A stretch of DNA of 64,000 bases from NCBI GenBank assembly GCA_964397305.1, contig CAYNIP010000006.1, positions 62,001-126,000 on the forward strand, in the 5' to 3' direction. Shown one piece after another: positions 16,501 to 24,876 of this stretch (the first letter of the stretch is position 1; each line of letters opens with the position of its first letter). Under the pieces are notes generated by a model, which had not been told where the DNA came from, made no database searches, and was given only the letters and a program-made list of their open reading frames with translations. Both the position numbers and the translations under genes were made by a program. The stretch comes from JAAUTY01 sp964397305 (GTDB lineage Bacteria > Cyanobacteriota > Cyanobacteriia > Cyanobacteriales > Spirulinaceae).

Positions 16501-18375
16501 CTAACTAACCGCCACCTCCTGCCCCTGGGACTGCAACCGCCAGTAATGAGCGTAGTGCCCGCCCAAGGCCAGCAGCTCCCGGTGCGTGCCCTGCTCCACC
16601 AACTGACCGCGCTCCAGCACCAAGATCTGGTCAGCCTTGACAATCGTAGAGAGGCGGTGGGCAATCACGAGCACCGTACGATCGCGCTGAAACTGCCCCA
16701 AGGCCTCCTGCACCAGCCGTTCCGACTGGCTATCCAGCGCACTCGTCGCCTCATCCAGAATCAAAATTTCCGGCTGCTTCAAAATCGCCCGCGCTAGGGC
16801 GACCCGCTGCCGCTGTCCCCCCGAAAGCCGATAGCCCCGCTCGCCCACCACCGTCTCATAGCCGGCTGGCAGCTCGCCAATGAAGTCGTGAGCTTGCGCC
16901 TTCTTGGCCGCTTCCATCACCCGAGCCTCACTCGCTTCCGGCAAACCATAGCGAATGTTATCTAAAATCGTCGTGTTAAAAATAAACGTATCTTGGCTCA
17001 CCACGCCCAGTCGCGCGCGCCAACTGTCGTAGCTGTACTGCCGCAAATCGCAGCCATCAATCAGAATCTCGCCGTCCGTCACATCATAGAGACCGACGAG
17101 GAGATCGGCGATCGACGACTTGCCAGCTCCCGACGCTCCCACCAGCGCCAAAAATTGTCCTTTAGCAAACTTGAACGACACATCGCGCAGCGCCCACTGC
17201 TGACCTTCCTGGTAGCGCAGCGACACCTGCCGAAACTCAATCCCCTGCTCCAAGCGAGCAAAAACCTCGCCCCCTTGGCGGGTAAATTCCTTGTCCTCAA
17301 TGCGCAAAATTTCACTGAGGCGATTCACTTGACCTGTTGTTGAGGCAAAGTCATTGAGCGTCGTAATTAATTTCTGCACTTCCGTTGCTAGGCGGTTAAA
17401 CGCACTAATAAACGTCAGCAGAGCCGGTACGACAACGGCTGGCGAATTGTTCAAGATTCCGAAGCCCCCGATCAGCAAACCGCCCACAGTCACAATGACC
17501 AGAGTTGTACTGATCGGGGTAACCATCGCTCCGAGGCGAGTTGCTTGCTCTTGCAGCGGTACTTGCTGAGCTTGCAAGCTGAAGACATTCTGAATCGTCG
17601 GCTGCTGGCGCCCGAAGGTGTGGATTAAGCGCAAAGCCTGGATGCTCTCAGTTTTTTCCTTCGAGAGTTCGACGCCAATTTGCGTTGTGTCAATCGACAA
17701 ACGCTGGAAGCGCGGCTCTAGGTAGCGCTGCATTGCCGTTAGAACGAGGGAGAGCACGATCGCGAAGATCGACAGCGCGGGCGAAATCCAGAGAATCACC
17801 GCTGCATAGGCGCAGACCATAAAAACGTTAACGATCACCAATTCCCATAGCTTGATCAGGCGATACACAACGCCGCCGCCATTGATGTAGCTGAGCAGGT
17901 CGCCGACCTTGTAGCGGCTGGCGCAAGGGAAGGAGAAACTCATCGCGAGGGCGAACAGGCGGTTGTTCATCTGTTCGCCGATGCGGATGGCGAGGTAGCC
18001 CGTCCACACCGAGCCCAAGTAGCTGAAAAACGCCCGCAGTGCTTGCACGAACACCGCCATCAGGACGAGAGCGATGAAGAGTTTGCCGCCCTCAAGTTTT
18101 GACACCAGCGGCAAAACGACGGAATTGTTGATAACAGGATTGTTGACGCTGGTGATGGTAATGTCGTTGGTCAGGACCCCGAGGGCTAGGTAGATGATGG
18201 CGAAAGTGCCAGTCTCCATAGCTGAGGCGAGGAGGTTGGCGTTGAAGGCGAGTACCAAGAGCTTGCGGTTGTGGTTCGCCGTGGAGAGAATCAGGCGATA
18301 CACCGGGCTCTTCACTTGCCGGAAGACAAGACGGAGAAACTGTTCAGTCGCTTGCACAGGACTTGCGATCGCCAA
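16501..18375 (-). CDS. ABC exporter, fused permease and ATPase (MsbA-like)
   Basis: The 624-residue protein has an N-terminal six-helix exporter domain (about residues 25-345) and a C-terminal ATPase. The ATPase has Walker A GASGAGKSS, signature LSGGQRQR, Walker B ILILDEATSALD and the switch histidine in VLVIAHRLS. It is a half-transporter that would work as a dimer in the inner membrane. In cyanobacteria such exporters move lipids, glycolipids or polysaccharide precursors. Its place next to the glycan operon and on the same strand makes a glycan or lipid substrate plausible but unproven. The start appears to be TTG at 18375, with GAGG eight bases upstream. Confidence 0.88.
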   Translation of the reverse strand: MAIASPVQATEQFLRLVFRQVKSPVYRLILSTANHNRKLLVLAFNANLLASAMETGTFAIIYLALGVLTNDITITSVNNPVINNSVVLPLVSKLEGGKLFIALVLMAVFVQALRAFFSYLGSVWTGYLAIRIGEQMNNRLFALAMSFSFPCASRYKVGDLLSYINGGGVVYRLIKLWELVIVNVFMVCAYAAVILWISPALSIFAIVLSLVLTAMQRYLEPRFQRLSIDTTQIGVELSKEKTESIQALRLIHTFGRQQPTIQNVFSLQAQQVPLQEQATRLGAMVTPISTTLVIVTVGGLLIGGFGILNNSPAVVVPALLTFISAFNRLATEVQKLITTLNDFASTTGQVNRLSEILRIEDKEFTRQGGEVFARLEQGIEFRQVSLRYQEGQQWALRDVSFKFAKGQFLALVGASGAGKSSIADLLVGLYDVTDGEILIDGCDLRQYSYDSWRARLGVVSQDTFIFNTTILDNIRYGLPEASEARVMEAAKKAQAHDFIGELPAGYETVVGERGYRLSGGQRQRVALARAILKQPEILILDEATSALDSQSERLVQEALGQFQRDRTVLVIAHRLSTIVKADQILVLERGQLVEQGTHRELLALGGHYAHYWRLQSQGQEVAVS

Positions 18376-18443
18376 AGTTCAATCCTCAAATATTCAAAAC
18401 GCTACGGCAGTTTACCTGAGCTCCGGTGGATGGGGAGCCTGAG

Positions 18444-19028
18444 CTAGCTCATCTCCCCTAGCAACGCCTGCAACTCAGCCATCAGCTCCGCCATTTGTTG
18501 GCGGCTGATGTAGCGAGCGAGCTTGTAGGCAATGGCACGCCCCTCCAAACTGCAATCTAAGCGCGGAATGTAGCCTCGCTTCGGTTCACTGAGAATTTCC
18601 TCAGGTGGTTCGACCAGATCGGGGGACTCGCGCTCTTCCTCTGCACCTTCCGGGAGCGCCTTCGCCGCCTTCAGCAACTCCAGGGCCTTCCGCAGGGACA
18701 AATCGGCAACACTGTTGCCGTTTTCCTCAAGGCGCTGCCAGTTTTCTGCCAGGCGCATATAGTTGCGAGCCGTGCGCTCACTAATGTCCGGGCAGTAGTC
18801 CGACAACCAATCGCCCCACTCACCGTGGGGCAGGCTCACCTTCACCTGGATCAGCTTCTCGCCGGCTTCCTTGAAAGACAGGATGGCGCTGTGAAGGTGG
18901 CGCTTGCCGTCTTCGTGATGCTGATTAATCTCCTCGGCAATCTGGAGCAGGCCATCCTGATCCACAACCTCGACCTCAGCTCGCACGCTACCATTGGATA
19001 CGCTCGTACTATCTAAAGCACCGGTCAT
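18444..19028 (-). CDS. DUF3102-family protein
   Basis: I choose the ATG at 19028 (MTGALDSTSV), giving 194 residues. The central region (about 25-115) has the DUF3102 pattern: a long helix (IAEEINQHHEDGKRHLHSAI), then GEKLIQVKVSLPHGEW and SERTARNYMRLAENW. These proteins are mostly seen on mobile or accessory DNA, and the SERTARNYM segment looks like a helix-turn-helix, so DNA binding is possible. No partner gene is adjacent. The function is unknown. Confidence 0.7.
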   Translation of the reverse strand: MTGALDSTSVSNGSVRAEVEVVDQDGLLQIAEEINQHHEDGKRHLHSAILSFKEAGEKLIQVKVSLPHGEWGDWLSDYCPDISERTARNYMRLAENWQRLEENGNSVADLSLRKALELLKAAKALPEGAEEERESPDLVEPPEEILSEPKRGYIPRLDCSLEGRAIAYKLARYISRQQMAELMAELQALLGEMS

Positions 19029-19117
19029 CACAAAACTCTTATGAAGATACAACTGCTAGCTAGGAGCACCCCTGCCCGCGCTCCCACAGCGCCGCGCCCA
19101 ACGGACGCGCAAAACAG

Positions 19118-19209
19118 GGGTGCATCTCACTTTGGAGACTCCCCTTCGCCCTACTTGGGAGAAGGGGCCGGGAGATGAGGGGGCAAACTTGCCTAACTGA
19201 GATGCACCC
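19118..19209. mobile_element. Short MITE-like element, family B, copy 1
   Basis: A 92-bp element is bounded by perfect 12-bp terminal inverted repeats, GGGTGCATCTCA and TGAGATGCACCC. The flanks carry an exact 8-bp direct repeat, CAAAACAG (19110-19117 and 19210-19217), as expected of a target-site duplication. The interior includes an inverted CCCCTTC/GAAGGGG stem. There is no coding capacity, so movement would require a transposase in trans. A shorter copy sits at 23325-23375 in opposite orientation. Confidence 0.85.
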
Positions 19210-19371
19210 CAAAACAGCACCAAACACTAGCAACACCAAGCGGGCTGAGAATCCAGCCGTTAGGGTAGACTACTGCAAGCTTACGCCCTAACGCAAGCGA
19301 CTGACTAGGGGAATTAGTCCCTTGGTGGCTCCGCAGGAACGAGGTTTTCCAGGCGATCGCCCCGCCCCAGC

Positions 19372-19638
19372 GGGTGGACGCAAAAAGCGCGGCTCCCCTG
19401 AATTTTGAGCGCTGGTTCCAGGAGCAGAGGGTCGCCCTCTATCGCTCCGCGACGCTAGCGCGAACAGCGTTGCGGGGCCCCCTCTGCGAGAAGCCGCTGC
19501 GCGTCTACATCCCCAGGCCCCTTCTCCCAAAGCTAGGAGAAGGGAAGTTAGAAGCCCCTCTCCCAACTTGGGAGAGGGGTTGGGGTGAGGGCTGAGCGAA
19601 GGAGTCCCAACATCCCGCGTAAAATTTCGTTCATTCCC
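19372..19638. mobile_element. MITE-like element, family A, copy 1 (267 bp)
   Basis: This intergenic element starts with GGGTGGACGCAAA and ends TTTCGTTCATTCCC, which are imperfect terminal inverted repeats. The flanks are GCCCCAGC (19364-19371) and GCCCCAAC (19639-19646), an 8-bp target duplication with one mismatch. It is homologous over its full length to the copies at 31559-31825 and 61214-61457. It lies just downstream of the rluD stop. Open frames inside it are fortuitous. Confidence 0.88.
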
Positions 19639-19651
19639 GCCCCAACAACCA

Positions 19652-20629
19652 TCACCGAGGAGCGCGGCGGCGCAAGTGTTGCAGGAGGCGCGTGAACTCT
19701 AGGGGCGGCGGCGCGATCGCCTCCAAAGTCCCCCGCGTCACCGGATGCACCAAAACCAAGCGCCGGGCGTGGAGCGCCTGACCCGTCAGCACCACACCGG
19801 GATCTTGACGGCGGCCATAGAGCGGGTCTCCCACAATCGGAAACCCCTGGTAGGCACTGTGAACCCGGATCTGGTGCGTGCGGCCCGTTTCGAGGCGGAA
19901 TTCCAACAGGCTATAGTTCCCCAGCCGCTCCAGCACCTGCCAGTGAGTCACAGCGCGCCGACCGCCGTGCTCCAGCGGCACGATGCCCATTTTTTGGCGA
20001 TCGCCCCGCTGACGGCCGATCGCGGCCTCCACCGTCCCCGACGCCGTTGGGGGAACCCCACAGACCACCCCCCAATACTCCCGCCGGGCCGTTTTCGCCT
20101 GAATCTGCCGCTGCAAGTCGAGCAGGGCCGCATCCGTCTTCGCGATCGCGATCGCCCCCGTCGTATCCTTATCCAGCCGATGAACAATGCCTGGGCGGCC
20201 CTCACCGCCAATCCCCGCCAGCACCTCACAGTGGTGCAGCAGCGCATTCACCAGCGTCCCCGTAGCATGGCCTGGGGCCGGGTGAACCACCAAACCCGCT
20301 GGCTTGTTGACAATGAGCAAATACTCATCCTCATAGAGGACATCCAGCGCGATCGCCTCCGGGGCAAGCGCCGTCGGTTGAACCGGCGGAACCGTCAGCC
20401 GCACCCGATCCCCCGGCTGCACCAGCACCTTCTTCGTCGTGCAGACCCGGCCATTCTGCTCCACACAGCCCTGCTCAATCAGCCGCTGCAAGCGCGATCG
20501 CGTCCAGTCCGGCAACTGAGCCGCCAACCAGCGATCCAAGCGCTCCCCCCCCGTCGTCACCCGCAGCTCGAAGACCGGCCAAGCCGCAGGGCCCTCGCAG
20601 CTCTCCTTACCAGAGTCCGCCGCGACCAT
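19652..20629 (-). CDS. rluD: Pseudouridine synthase, RluD/RluA family
   Basis: The 325-residue protein has an N-terminal S4 RNA-binding domain (RLDRWLAAQLPDWTRSRL, about residues 31-90). The RluA-type catalytic domain has GIVHRLDKDTTG near residue 150, where the Asp is the nucleophile. The family isomerises uridines in 23S rRNA helix 69. The reading frame starts 23 bp inside the end of the kinase gene, the first ATG available, so its translation may depend on the upstream gene. Assignment to RluD rather than RluC or RluA rests on the S4 domain and length. Confidence 0.88.
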   Translation of the reverse strand: MVAADSGKESCEGPAAWPVFELRVTTGGERLDRWLAAQLPDWTRSRLQRLIEQGCVEQNGRVCTTKKVLVQPGDRVRLTVPPVQPTALAPEAIALDVLYEDEYLLIVNKPAGLVVHPAPGHATGTLVNALLHHCEVLAGIGGEGRPGIVHRLDKDTTGAIAIAKTDAALLDLQRQIQAKTARREYWGVVCGVPPTASGTVEAAIGRQRGDRQKMGIVPLEHGGRRAVTHWQVLERLGNYSLLEFRLETGRTHQIRVHSAYQGFPIVGDPLYGRRQDPGVVLTGQALHARRLVLVHPVTRGTLEAIAPPPLEFTRLLQHLRRRAPR

Positions 20630-22193
20630 TGGGCATCACCGTAGACCAATTCGTCTTCGCCGCCGAGAGTTGCCCCTCATCGATCTTGGCACTCGTCAAA
20701 TTTGCCCCGCAGAGATTCGCCCCCCGCAGATTCGCCTTGCTCAAGTAAGCGTGGCTGAGGTCCGCCCCTCGCAGATCCGCCCCCTCCAGGTCCGCCCCCC
20801 CCAGGTAAGCCCGACCAAGATTCGCATTCCGCAAATTCGCCTGCGTCAAACTCGCCCGCCCAAAATCCGCATTCGCCAAATTCGCCCCCTGCAAATTCGT
20901 GCGGCGCAGCTTCGACTGGTGAAAAATGCCCCCCGCCAAATTCGCCTCCGGCAAGCTCAGATTACTAAGATTCTGCTGAGCAAAATCACGACGACCCTTC
21001 ACATAGGCATTTTGCAACTCCTCCGCATCCAGTCGGCGTTGCTTCCGGGCCGGCTGACCAGCCGTATTCCCCGCCCGTCCCGAATTAGGCAAGACACTCG
21101 CGCCGCCCCGACCGCTCAAAGGCAATCCCGGACTCAGCCCCGATTGGCGGCGAGCCCGCTTCGCCCGAATCGCCATCGCCAGCTTCTCCGTCGCCGACGT
21201 GGGCGCACTGGGGGGGTCTGGGTCCGGATCTGAGTTACCCAGAGGCGAGCCGCCGGGCTTCGCCACCAGGCCCTGGGCCAAACTCTCCATATAGGGCTCC
21301 ATATCCAGAGCCCGCAACACCTCATCCGCCGTCTGATAGCGGTGGCGCACCGAGACTTCCAGCATCTTTTGCAAGACCTTGGCGAAGTTTTCGGAAATAT
21401 CTACTTCTTTTCGCCACATCATCTCGCCAGTCTTTTGGTCGTAGTCGAGATCCTTCGGGGATTTCCCCGTCAGGAGATAAATGCAGGTAACCCCGAGGGC
21501 GTAAATGTCACTGGCATAGACCGGCCGCAAAGCCATCTGTTCCGGGGGCGCAAAACCAGGCGTGCCAATCGCAAACGAAGTCAGGGCCGTTTGATCCGAA
21601 CTTTCAGCCGCTGCCTGAGGATTGACCTGATTTTTCACCGCCCCAAAATCAATCAGCACCAGCTTCTTATCCTGCTCCCGGCGGATCAAGTTCGCTGGCT
21701 TGATGTCGCGGTGAATCACCTGCTGCGAGTGGATGTACTCGATCATCGGCAGCACCTCGCTGAGAAACTGGCGCGCCCCCGCTTCACTCACGGTCCCGTG
21801 GCGCTTAATCTCCTGCTGAAGGTTATTGCCCTTAACGTATTCCTGAACGAGGTAAAAGTCTTTGTTCCACTCAAAGTAATCCAGCAGACGGGGAACCTGA
21901 GGGTGGTTGCCAATACGGCCCAGGGTTTGAGCCTCGCGCTCAAAGAGTTCGCGGGCCATCTGGAAAATGTTGGGGTCCGCCGTCGTAGGGCGCAGTTGCT
22001 TGATCACACAGGGCGGGTTGCCGGGCAAACCCATATCAATCGCGAGGAACGTCGTGCCAAACCCTCCCTGTCCGAGAGCTTTGACACCGCGATAGCGATC
22101 GCGCATCAACAGCGGCGCGCCGCAAGCCCGGCACTTATCGAGATCGTCAGGATTTTTAGGTTGAGGGCAGGCAGGGTTAAGACAGTAACTCAT
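20607..22193 (-). CDS. SpkB-like Ser/Thr protein kinase with pentapeptide repeats
   Basis: The 528-residue protein starts with a zinc-finger-like segment (CLNPACPQP...CRACG, residues 4-24). A eukaryotic-type kinase domain follows: glycine loop GQGGFGTTF, VIKQL lysine, HRDIKPANL catalytic loop and IDFGAV. After a basic, Ser/Pro-rich linker (about 310-395), the C-terminus is a pentapeptide-repeat domain (ANLRGANL, ADLEGADL). This order matches SpkB of Synechocystis, linked to oxidative-stress responses. The stop overlaps rluD by 23 bp. The symbol is left empty because other cyanobacterial kinases share this plan. Confidence 0.88.
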   Translation of the reverse strand: MSYCLNPACPQPKNPDDLDKCRACGAPLLMRDRYRGVKALGQGGFGTTFLAIDMGLPGNPPCVIKQLRPTTADPNIFQMARELFEREAQTLGRIGNHPQVPRLLDYFEWNKDFYLVQEYVKGNNLQQEIKRHGTVSEAGARQFLSEVLPMIEYIHSQQVIHRDIKPANLIRREQDKKLVLIDFGAVKNQVNPQAAAESSDQTALTSFAIGTPGFAPPEQMALRPVYASDIYALGVTCIYLLTGKSPKDLDYDQKTGEMMWRKEVDISENFAKVLQKMLEVSVRHRYQTADEVLRALDMEPYMESLAQGLVAKPGGSPLGNSDPDPDPPSAPTSATEKLAMAIRAKRARRQSGLSPGLPLSGRGGASVLPNSGRAGNTAGQPARKQRRLDAEELQNAYVKGRRDFAQQNLSNLSLPEANLAGGIFHQSKLRRTNLQGANLANADFGRASLTQANLRNANLGRAYLGGADLEGADLRGADLSHAYLSKANLRGANLCGANLTSAKIDEGQLSAAKTNWSTVMPNGRGGLW

Positions 22194-22849
22194 TCAAGGC
22201 CACCGAGGGTAGTCAGAATCTGGGACATCGGGAGATGCTGCTGCCAAGTCAGCAGACCGGCACCGGATCTTCCCTGCTAGGGAGCTGGCGATCGCCTCAC
22301 AAGCCGACCATCACCACCACGTCATTCACCATTCCAAAAACTCAACCTCCCCACACTCAGGTCGCAACTTCAGGCCTATTACTGCCCCTAACGAGCACCT
22401 AGGCCAGACAAGGGGCGACACCCCCCAACCCTCCCCCGGAATTGGCCGATCGCTAGGGCTCACGCTCACTTTAGGCCATCTACACAACTAGCATATCTCA
22501 CTTTTTGGTGTGCTTTCGTGATGAAAGTGAGCTTACAACCCTGCCCAAAGCCAGCAGACACCAATTCTTTGACTCCGTATAATTGCGACTTACTCTCACC
22601 CTTCTCGCAGCGAAAAATACTCCCCCCGCGCGATACTGCCCCCAATTTCACCAACTCACGGCGGCAAGACCCCCCTTGCCCGCCCTCGCAGCCCTGTCTA
22701 GATCGCACTGCACCTCGGATTTCCGTGTGAACACCTAGTACAATCACCAGAACAGTCCTTTTGTGAAGCTTCTGTAAAGTTTAGGGGCCATGAACCCCGT
22801 CCCTTGATGAAGATTGTGTAAAGCAACCGGGGAATTACGAGGAACTTGG
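22194..22849. other. Gene-poor spacer, no convincing coding region
   Basis: I see no supported gene here. A 93-codon minus-strand frame (22466-22747) has no recognisable domain and no good ribosome site. The last 90 bases hold two phased direct repeats described separately, and a GGGG/CCCC hairpin near 22783-22797. The rest is low-complexity, C-rich spacer. Confidence 0.5.
22764..22823 (+). promoter_or_regulatory. Paired TGAAG-N4-TGTAAAG repeats, putative operator
   Basis: The pattern TGAAG, four bases, TGTAAAG occurs at 22764-22779 (first base variant within TGTGAAG) and again at 22808-22823. The copies are in the same orientation and 44 bp apart, about four helical turns. They sit 27 bp upstream of a good -35 box. 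Same-face spacing suggests a dimeric regulator, but no regulator can be named. Confidence 0.45.
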
Positions 22850-22879
22850 TTGAAAACACTGAAATTTAGGTGCTAAACT
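22850..22879 (+). promoter_or_regulatory. Sigma-70-type promoter for the secreted small protein
   Basis: TTGAAA at 22850-22855 and TAAACT at 22874-22879 are separated by 18 bp, close to the consensus of the principal sigma factor. They lie 86 bp upstream of the start codon at 22965. Confidence 0.6.
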
Positions 22880-22964
22880 GCGACCACATCCGTGGTATCC
22901 ACGTCGCTCCGAGTCGTGCCCGTGTTCCACACCCCTCGTAATCTCTCGGAATAATCCTAAAAAG

Positions 22965-23324
22965 ATGTCCAAGATGCTTGCACCGACTCACACTCTACTC
23001 AGCGCCACCCTGCTGCTCCTCCTGGGAGCTGGCTCCCTGGCTAGTGTGGTCAGCGCCGTGATCGCCGCCGACATCGATCCTCAGGGCTGCACCATCAGCC
23101 CCGATAACCTCGGCTGCCCCCTGCACCGCCCCCAAGAGCTCGAGCAACGAGACGAGAGCGCTGACCGGGGAGATGCGATGAGCGACCTCCGGCTCGAGGC
23201 AGTCCCTGAGACTGCCCCAGCCCCCACCGAGCCTTGGCTAGCTGAGGCTGAAGCTGAGGCGATCGCCACCCCTGCCCCCGACGATCTCGCCAAGCTATTC
23301 GCACCAGCCCTCGAGACCGAGTAA
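22965..23324 (+). CDS. Small secreted hypothetical protein
   Basis: The 119-residue protein has a clear signal peptide: a hydrophobic stretch from about residue 11 (LLSATLLLLLGAGSLASVV) ending with small residues near 35. The mature part is short, acidic, Ala/Glu/Pro-rich and has only two cysteines (CTIS...CPLH), which could pair. No known family is recognised. A promoter and a pair of repeats lie upstream. The stop codon lies within the duplicated target site of a MITE insertion: TAA was formed at the junction, and the undisrupted sequence downstream shows TAG. Confidence 0.65.
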   Translation: MSKMLAPTHTLLSATLLLLLGAGSLASVVSAVIAADIDPQGCTISPDNLGCPLHRPQELEQRDESADRGDAMSDLRLEAVPETAPAPTEPWLAEAEAEAIATPAPDDLAKLFAPALETE

Positions 23325-23375
23325 GGGTGCATCTCAGTTAGGCAAGTTGGCCCTCATCCCCAGTGAGATGCACCC
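23325..23375. mobile_element. Short MITE-like element, family B, copy 2
   Basis: A 51-bp element has the same perfect 12-bp termini GGGTGCATCTCA and TGAGATGCACCC as the copy at 19118-19209, and shares the internal AGTTAGGCAAGTT block in inverted orientation. It appears to be an internally deleted derivative. Flanks are CCGAGTAA (23317-23324) and CCGAGTAG (23376-23383), an 8-bp duplication with one mismatch. Transcribed, it would fold into a 12-bp hairpin right after the stop codon and may act as a terminator. Confidence 0.85.
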
Positions 23376-23462
23376 CCGAGTAGCGCCCCCAACCAAGCTG
23401 GGCTCCGAGCAATGGCACAATAGACCTCGTAAGGTCGGTGCGAATTGTAGGGGAATGCACGT

Positions 23463-24245
23463 ATGGATGGAGAATCGCCGCAGATTCTAGCCCTCGACTT
23501 TGACGGCGTACTCTGTGACGGGCTGCGGGAATATTTTCAAACCACCTGCCGCACCTATCAGCAAATTTGGTCAACCAACAGCCTAGAGGCCTGGGCCGAG
23601 CCCTTCTATCGCCTACGGCCCGTCATTGAGACCGGCTGGGAAATGCCCGTCCTCCTGCGAGCCCTAGTCCTCGGCCTGCCCGAGACCGAGCTCGCCCAAA
23701 ACTGGTCAGCGATCGCCCCCCAAGTCATGGACTCCGAAGGGCTAGACAGCCGCGACCTCGCCCACCGCCTCGACCAAACCCGCGATCACTGGCTCCAAAA
23801 CGATCTCCCCGGCTGGCTCCGCCTCCACCGCTTCTATCCCAGCGTCTGCGACCAGCTCCAGGCTTGGCTCCGGGCCGGCTCCCCCCAGCTCTTCATCATC
23901 ACCACAAAAGAAAGCCGCTTCGTCCAGCGCCTGCTCCAAGACCAAGGCCTCCCCCTCCCCGCCCCCCAGATTTTCGGCAAAGAAGTCCAACAACCCAAAG
24001 CAGCAACCCTGCGGCAACTGCGGGCGGCAACCCAACCCACCCCAGACCTCTGGTTTGTAGAAGATCGGCTCCAGACCTTGCAGACCATCGCCGCCCAGCC
24101 AGACTTAGCTGGCGTCTCCCTATTCCTGGCCACCTGGGGCTACAACACCGCCACGGCCCAGGCGATCGCCCAAGCCGATCCCCACCTACACCCCCTCTCG
24201 CTAGCCCAGTTCACTAGCAACCTCCGCACCTGGAGAAGCACCTAG
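23463..24245 (+). CDS. HAD-superfamily hydrolase
   Basis: The 260-residue protein carries HAD motif I as LDFDGVLCDG (residues 11-20, first Asp the nucleophile). Motif II is the Thr-containing FIITTKES near 145, followed by a conserved Lys, and motif IV is the acidic WFVEDRLQ near 197. It has a helical cap between motifs I and II, as in class I cap phosphatases. The substrate is unknown. It resembles the conserved cyanobacterial HAD proteins often annotated as phosphatase. It stands alone between MITE copy 2 and the DUF2605 gene. Confidence 0.82.
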   Translation: MDGESPQILALDFDGVLCDGLREYFQTTCRTYQQIWSTNSLEAWAEPFYRLRPVIETGWEMPVLLRALVLGLPETELAQNWSAIAPQVMDSEGLDSRDLAHRLDQTRDHWLQNDLPGWLRLHRFYPSVCDQLQAWLRAGSPQLFIITTKESRFVQRLLQDQGLPLPAPQIFGKEVQQPKAATLRQLRAATQPTPDLWFVEDRLQTLQTIAAQPDLAGVSLFLATWGYNTATAQAIAQADPHLHPLSLAQFTSNLRTWRST

Positions 24246-24455
24246 AAGCGATCGCCAGCGGCCCACAAAACCCCGGTCATTTTAGGGAGCGGGGAACTGA
24301 GGAAGTGAGGGTCGCGATGAGTGTACTGAGCCAGCTCGCCCCGCGACCGGATAGATCCCCTCAGGGGGAACGCGACCGATCCCCACGGTCGTGTAACCGC
24401 CATTGAAAAACGTTAAGATTGTACATGAGGTTACGATTCTCAACCTTTTTGCCTT

Positions 24456-24797
24456 ATGTCCTCGGCCGCATCTCCCAATCCCCAGCAACCCTTGCTCAAG
24501 GCTCTCCTAGAACCTTTACTGACCGATTTTCAGGATTGGTTCGCCCGGGCGCGATCGCTCCTGGAAGCCACCGATCTCACCATCTTGAGTGCCGACCAGC
24601 AGCGCCATCTGTTGGCCCGGGTAATCGAAGCGCAGCAACAAGTCGCGGTCGCCAAACTACTCTTTCAGGCGACCGGCGAGCAAGTGGGGGTAGAGATGGC
24701 CCAGATGGCGGCTTGGCATCGCCTCGTAACCGAATGCTGGCAGGTCTCCCACCAGTGGCGTTTGGCCCGCGGCGACCTCAGCCTGGAGGGAGAGTAG
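24456..24797 (+). CDS. DUF2605 family protein
   Basis: The 113-residue, mainly helical soluble protein matches what I recall of the cyanobacterial DUF2605 family (LLEPLLTDFQDWFARARSLL, then VAVAKLLFQATGEQVGV). The function is unknown. It is followed 79 bp later by a DUF2973 gene; the two families are commonly neighbours in cyanobacteria, which supports both calls and suggests a shared process. Confidence 0.75.
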   Translation: MSSAASPNPQQPLLKALLEPLLTDFQDWFARARSLLEATDLTILSADQQRHLLARVIEAQQQVAVAKLLFQATGEQVGVEMAQMAAWHRLVTECWQVSHQWRLARGDLSLEGE

Positions 24798-24876
24798 GAA
24801 TCGCTACTCACGCATTGGATCATTCAATAATCAGTGTTTAACGTCTTCTGGATTTAGAGATTAGAGGTTTATTAAA

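Noticed and set aside
19374..19595. A 73-codon frame, with a similar one at 31577-31759, that looks like a conserved small protein
   Set aside because: Similarity is explained by the MITE copies; the third copy has a deletion that breaks the frame.
19745..20644. A 299-codon frame opposite rluD
   Set aside because: Low-complexity Arg/His/Pro composition, no domain, and antisense to a clear RluD gene.
22466..22747. A 93-codon minus-strand frame in the spacer before the secreted protein
   Set aside because: No ribosome site, no recognisable motif, and composition unlike the neighbouring genes.
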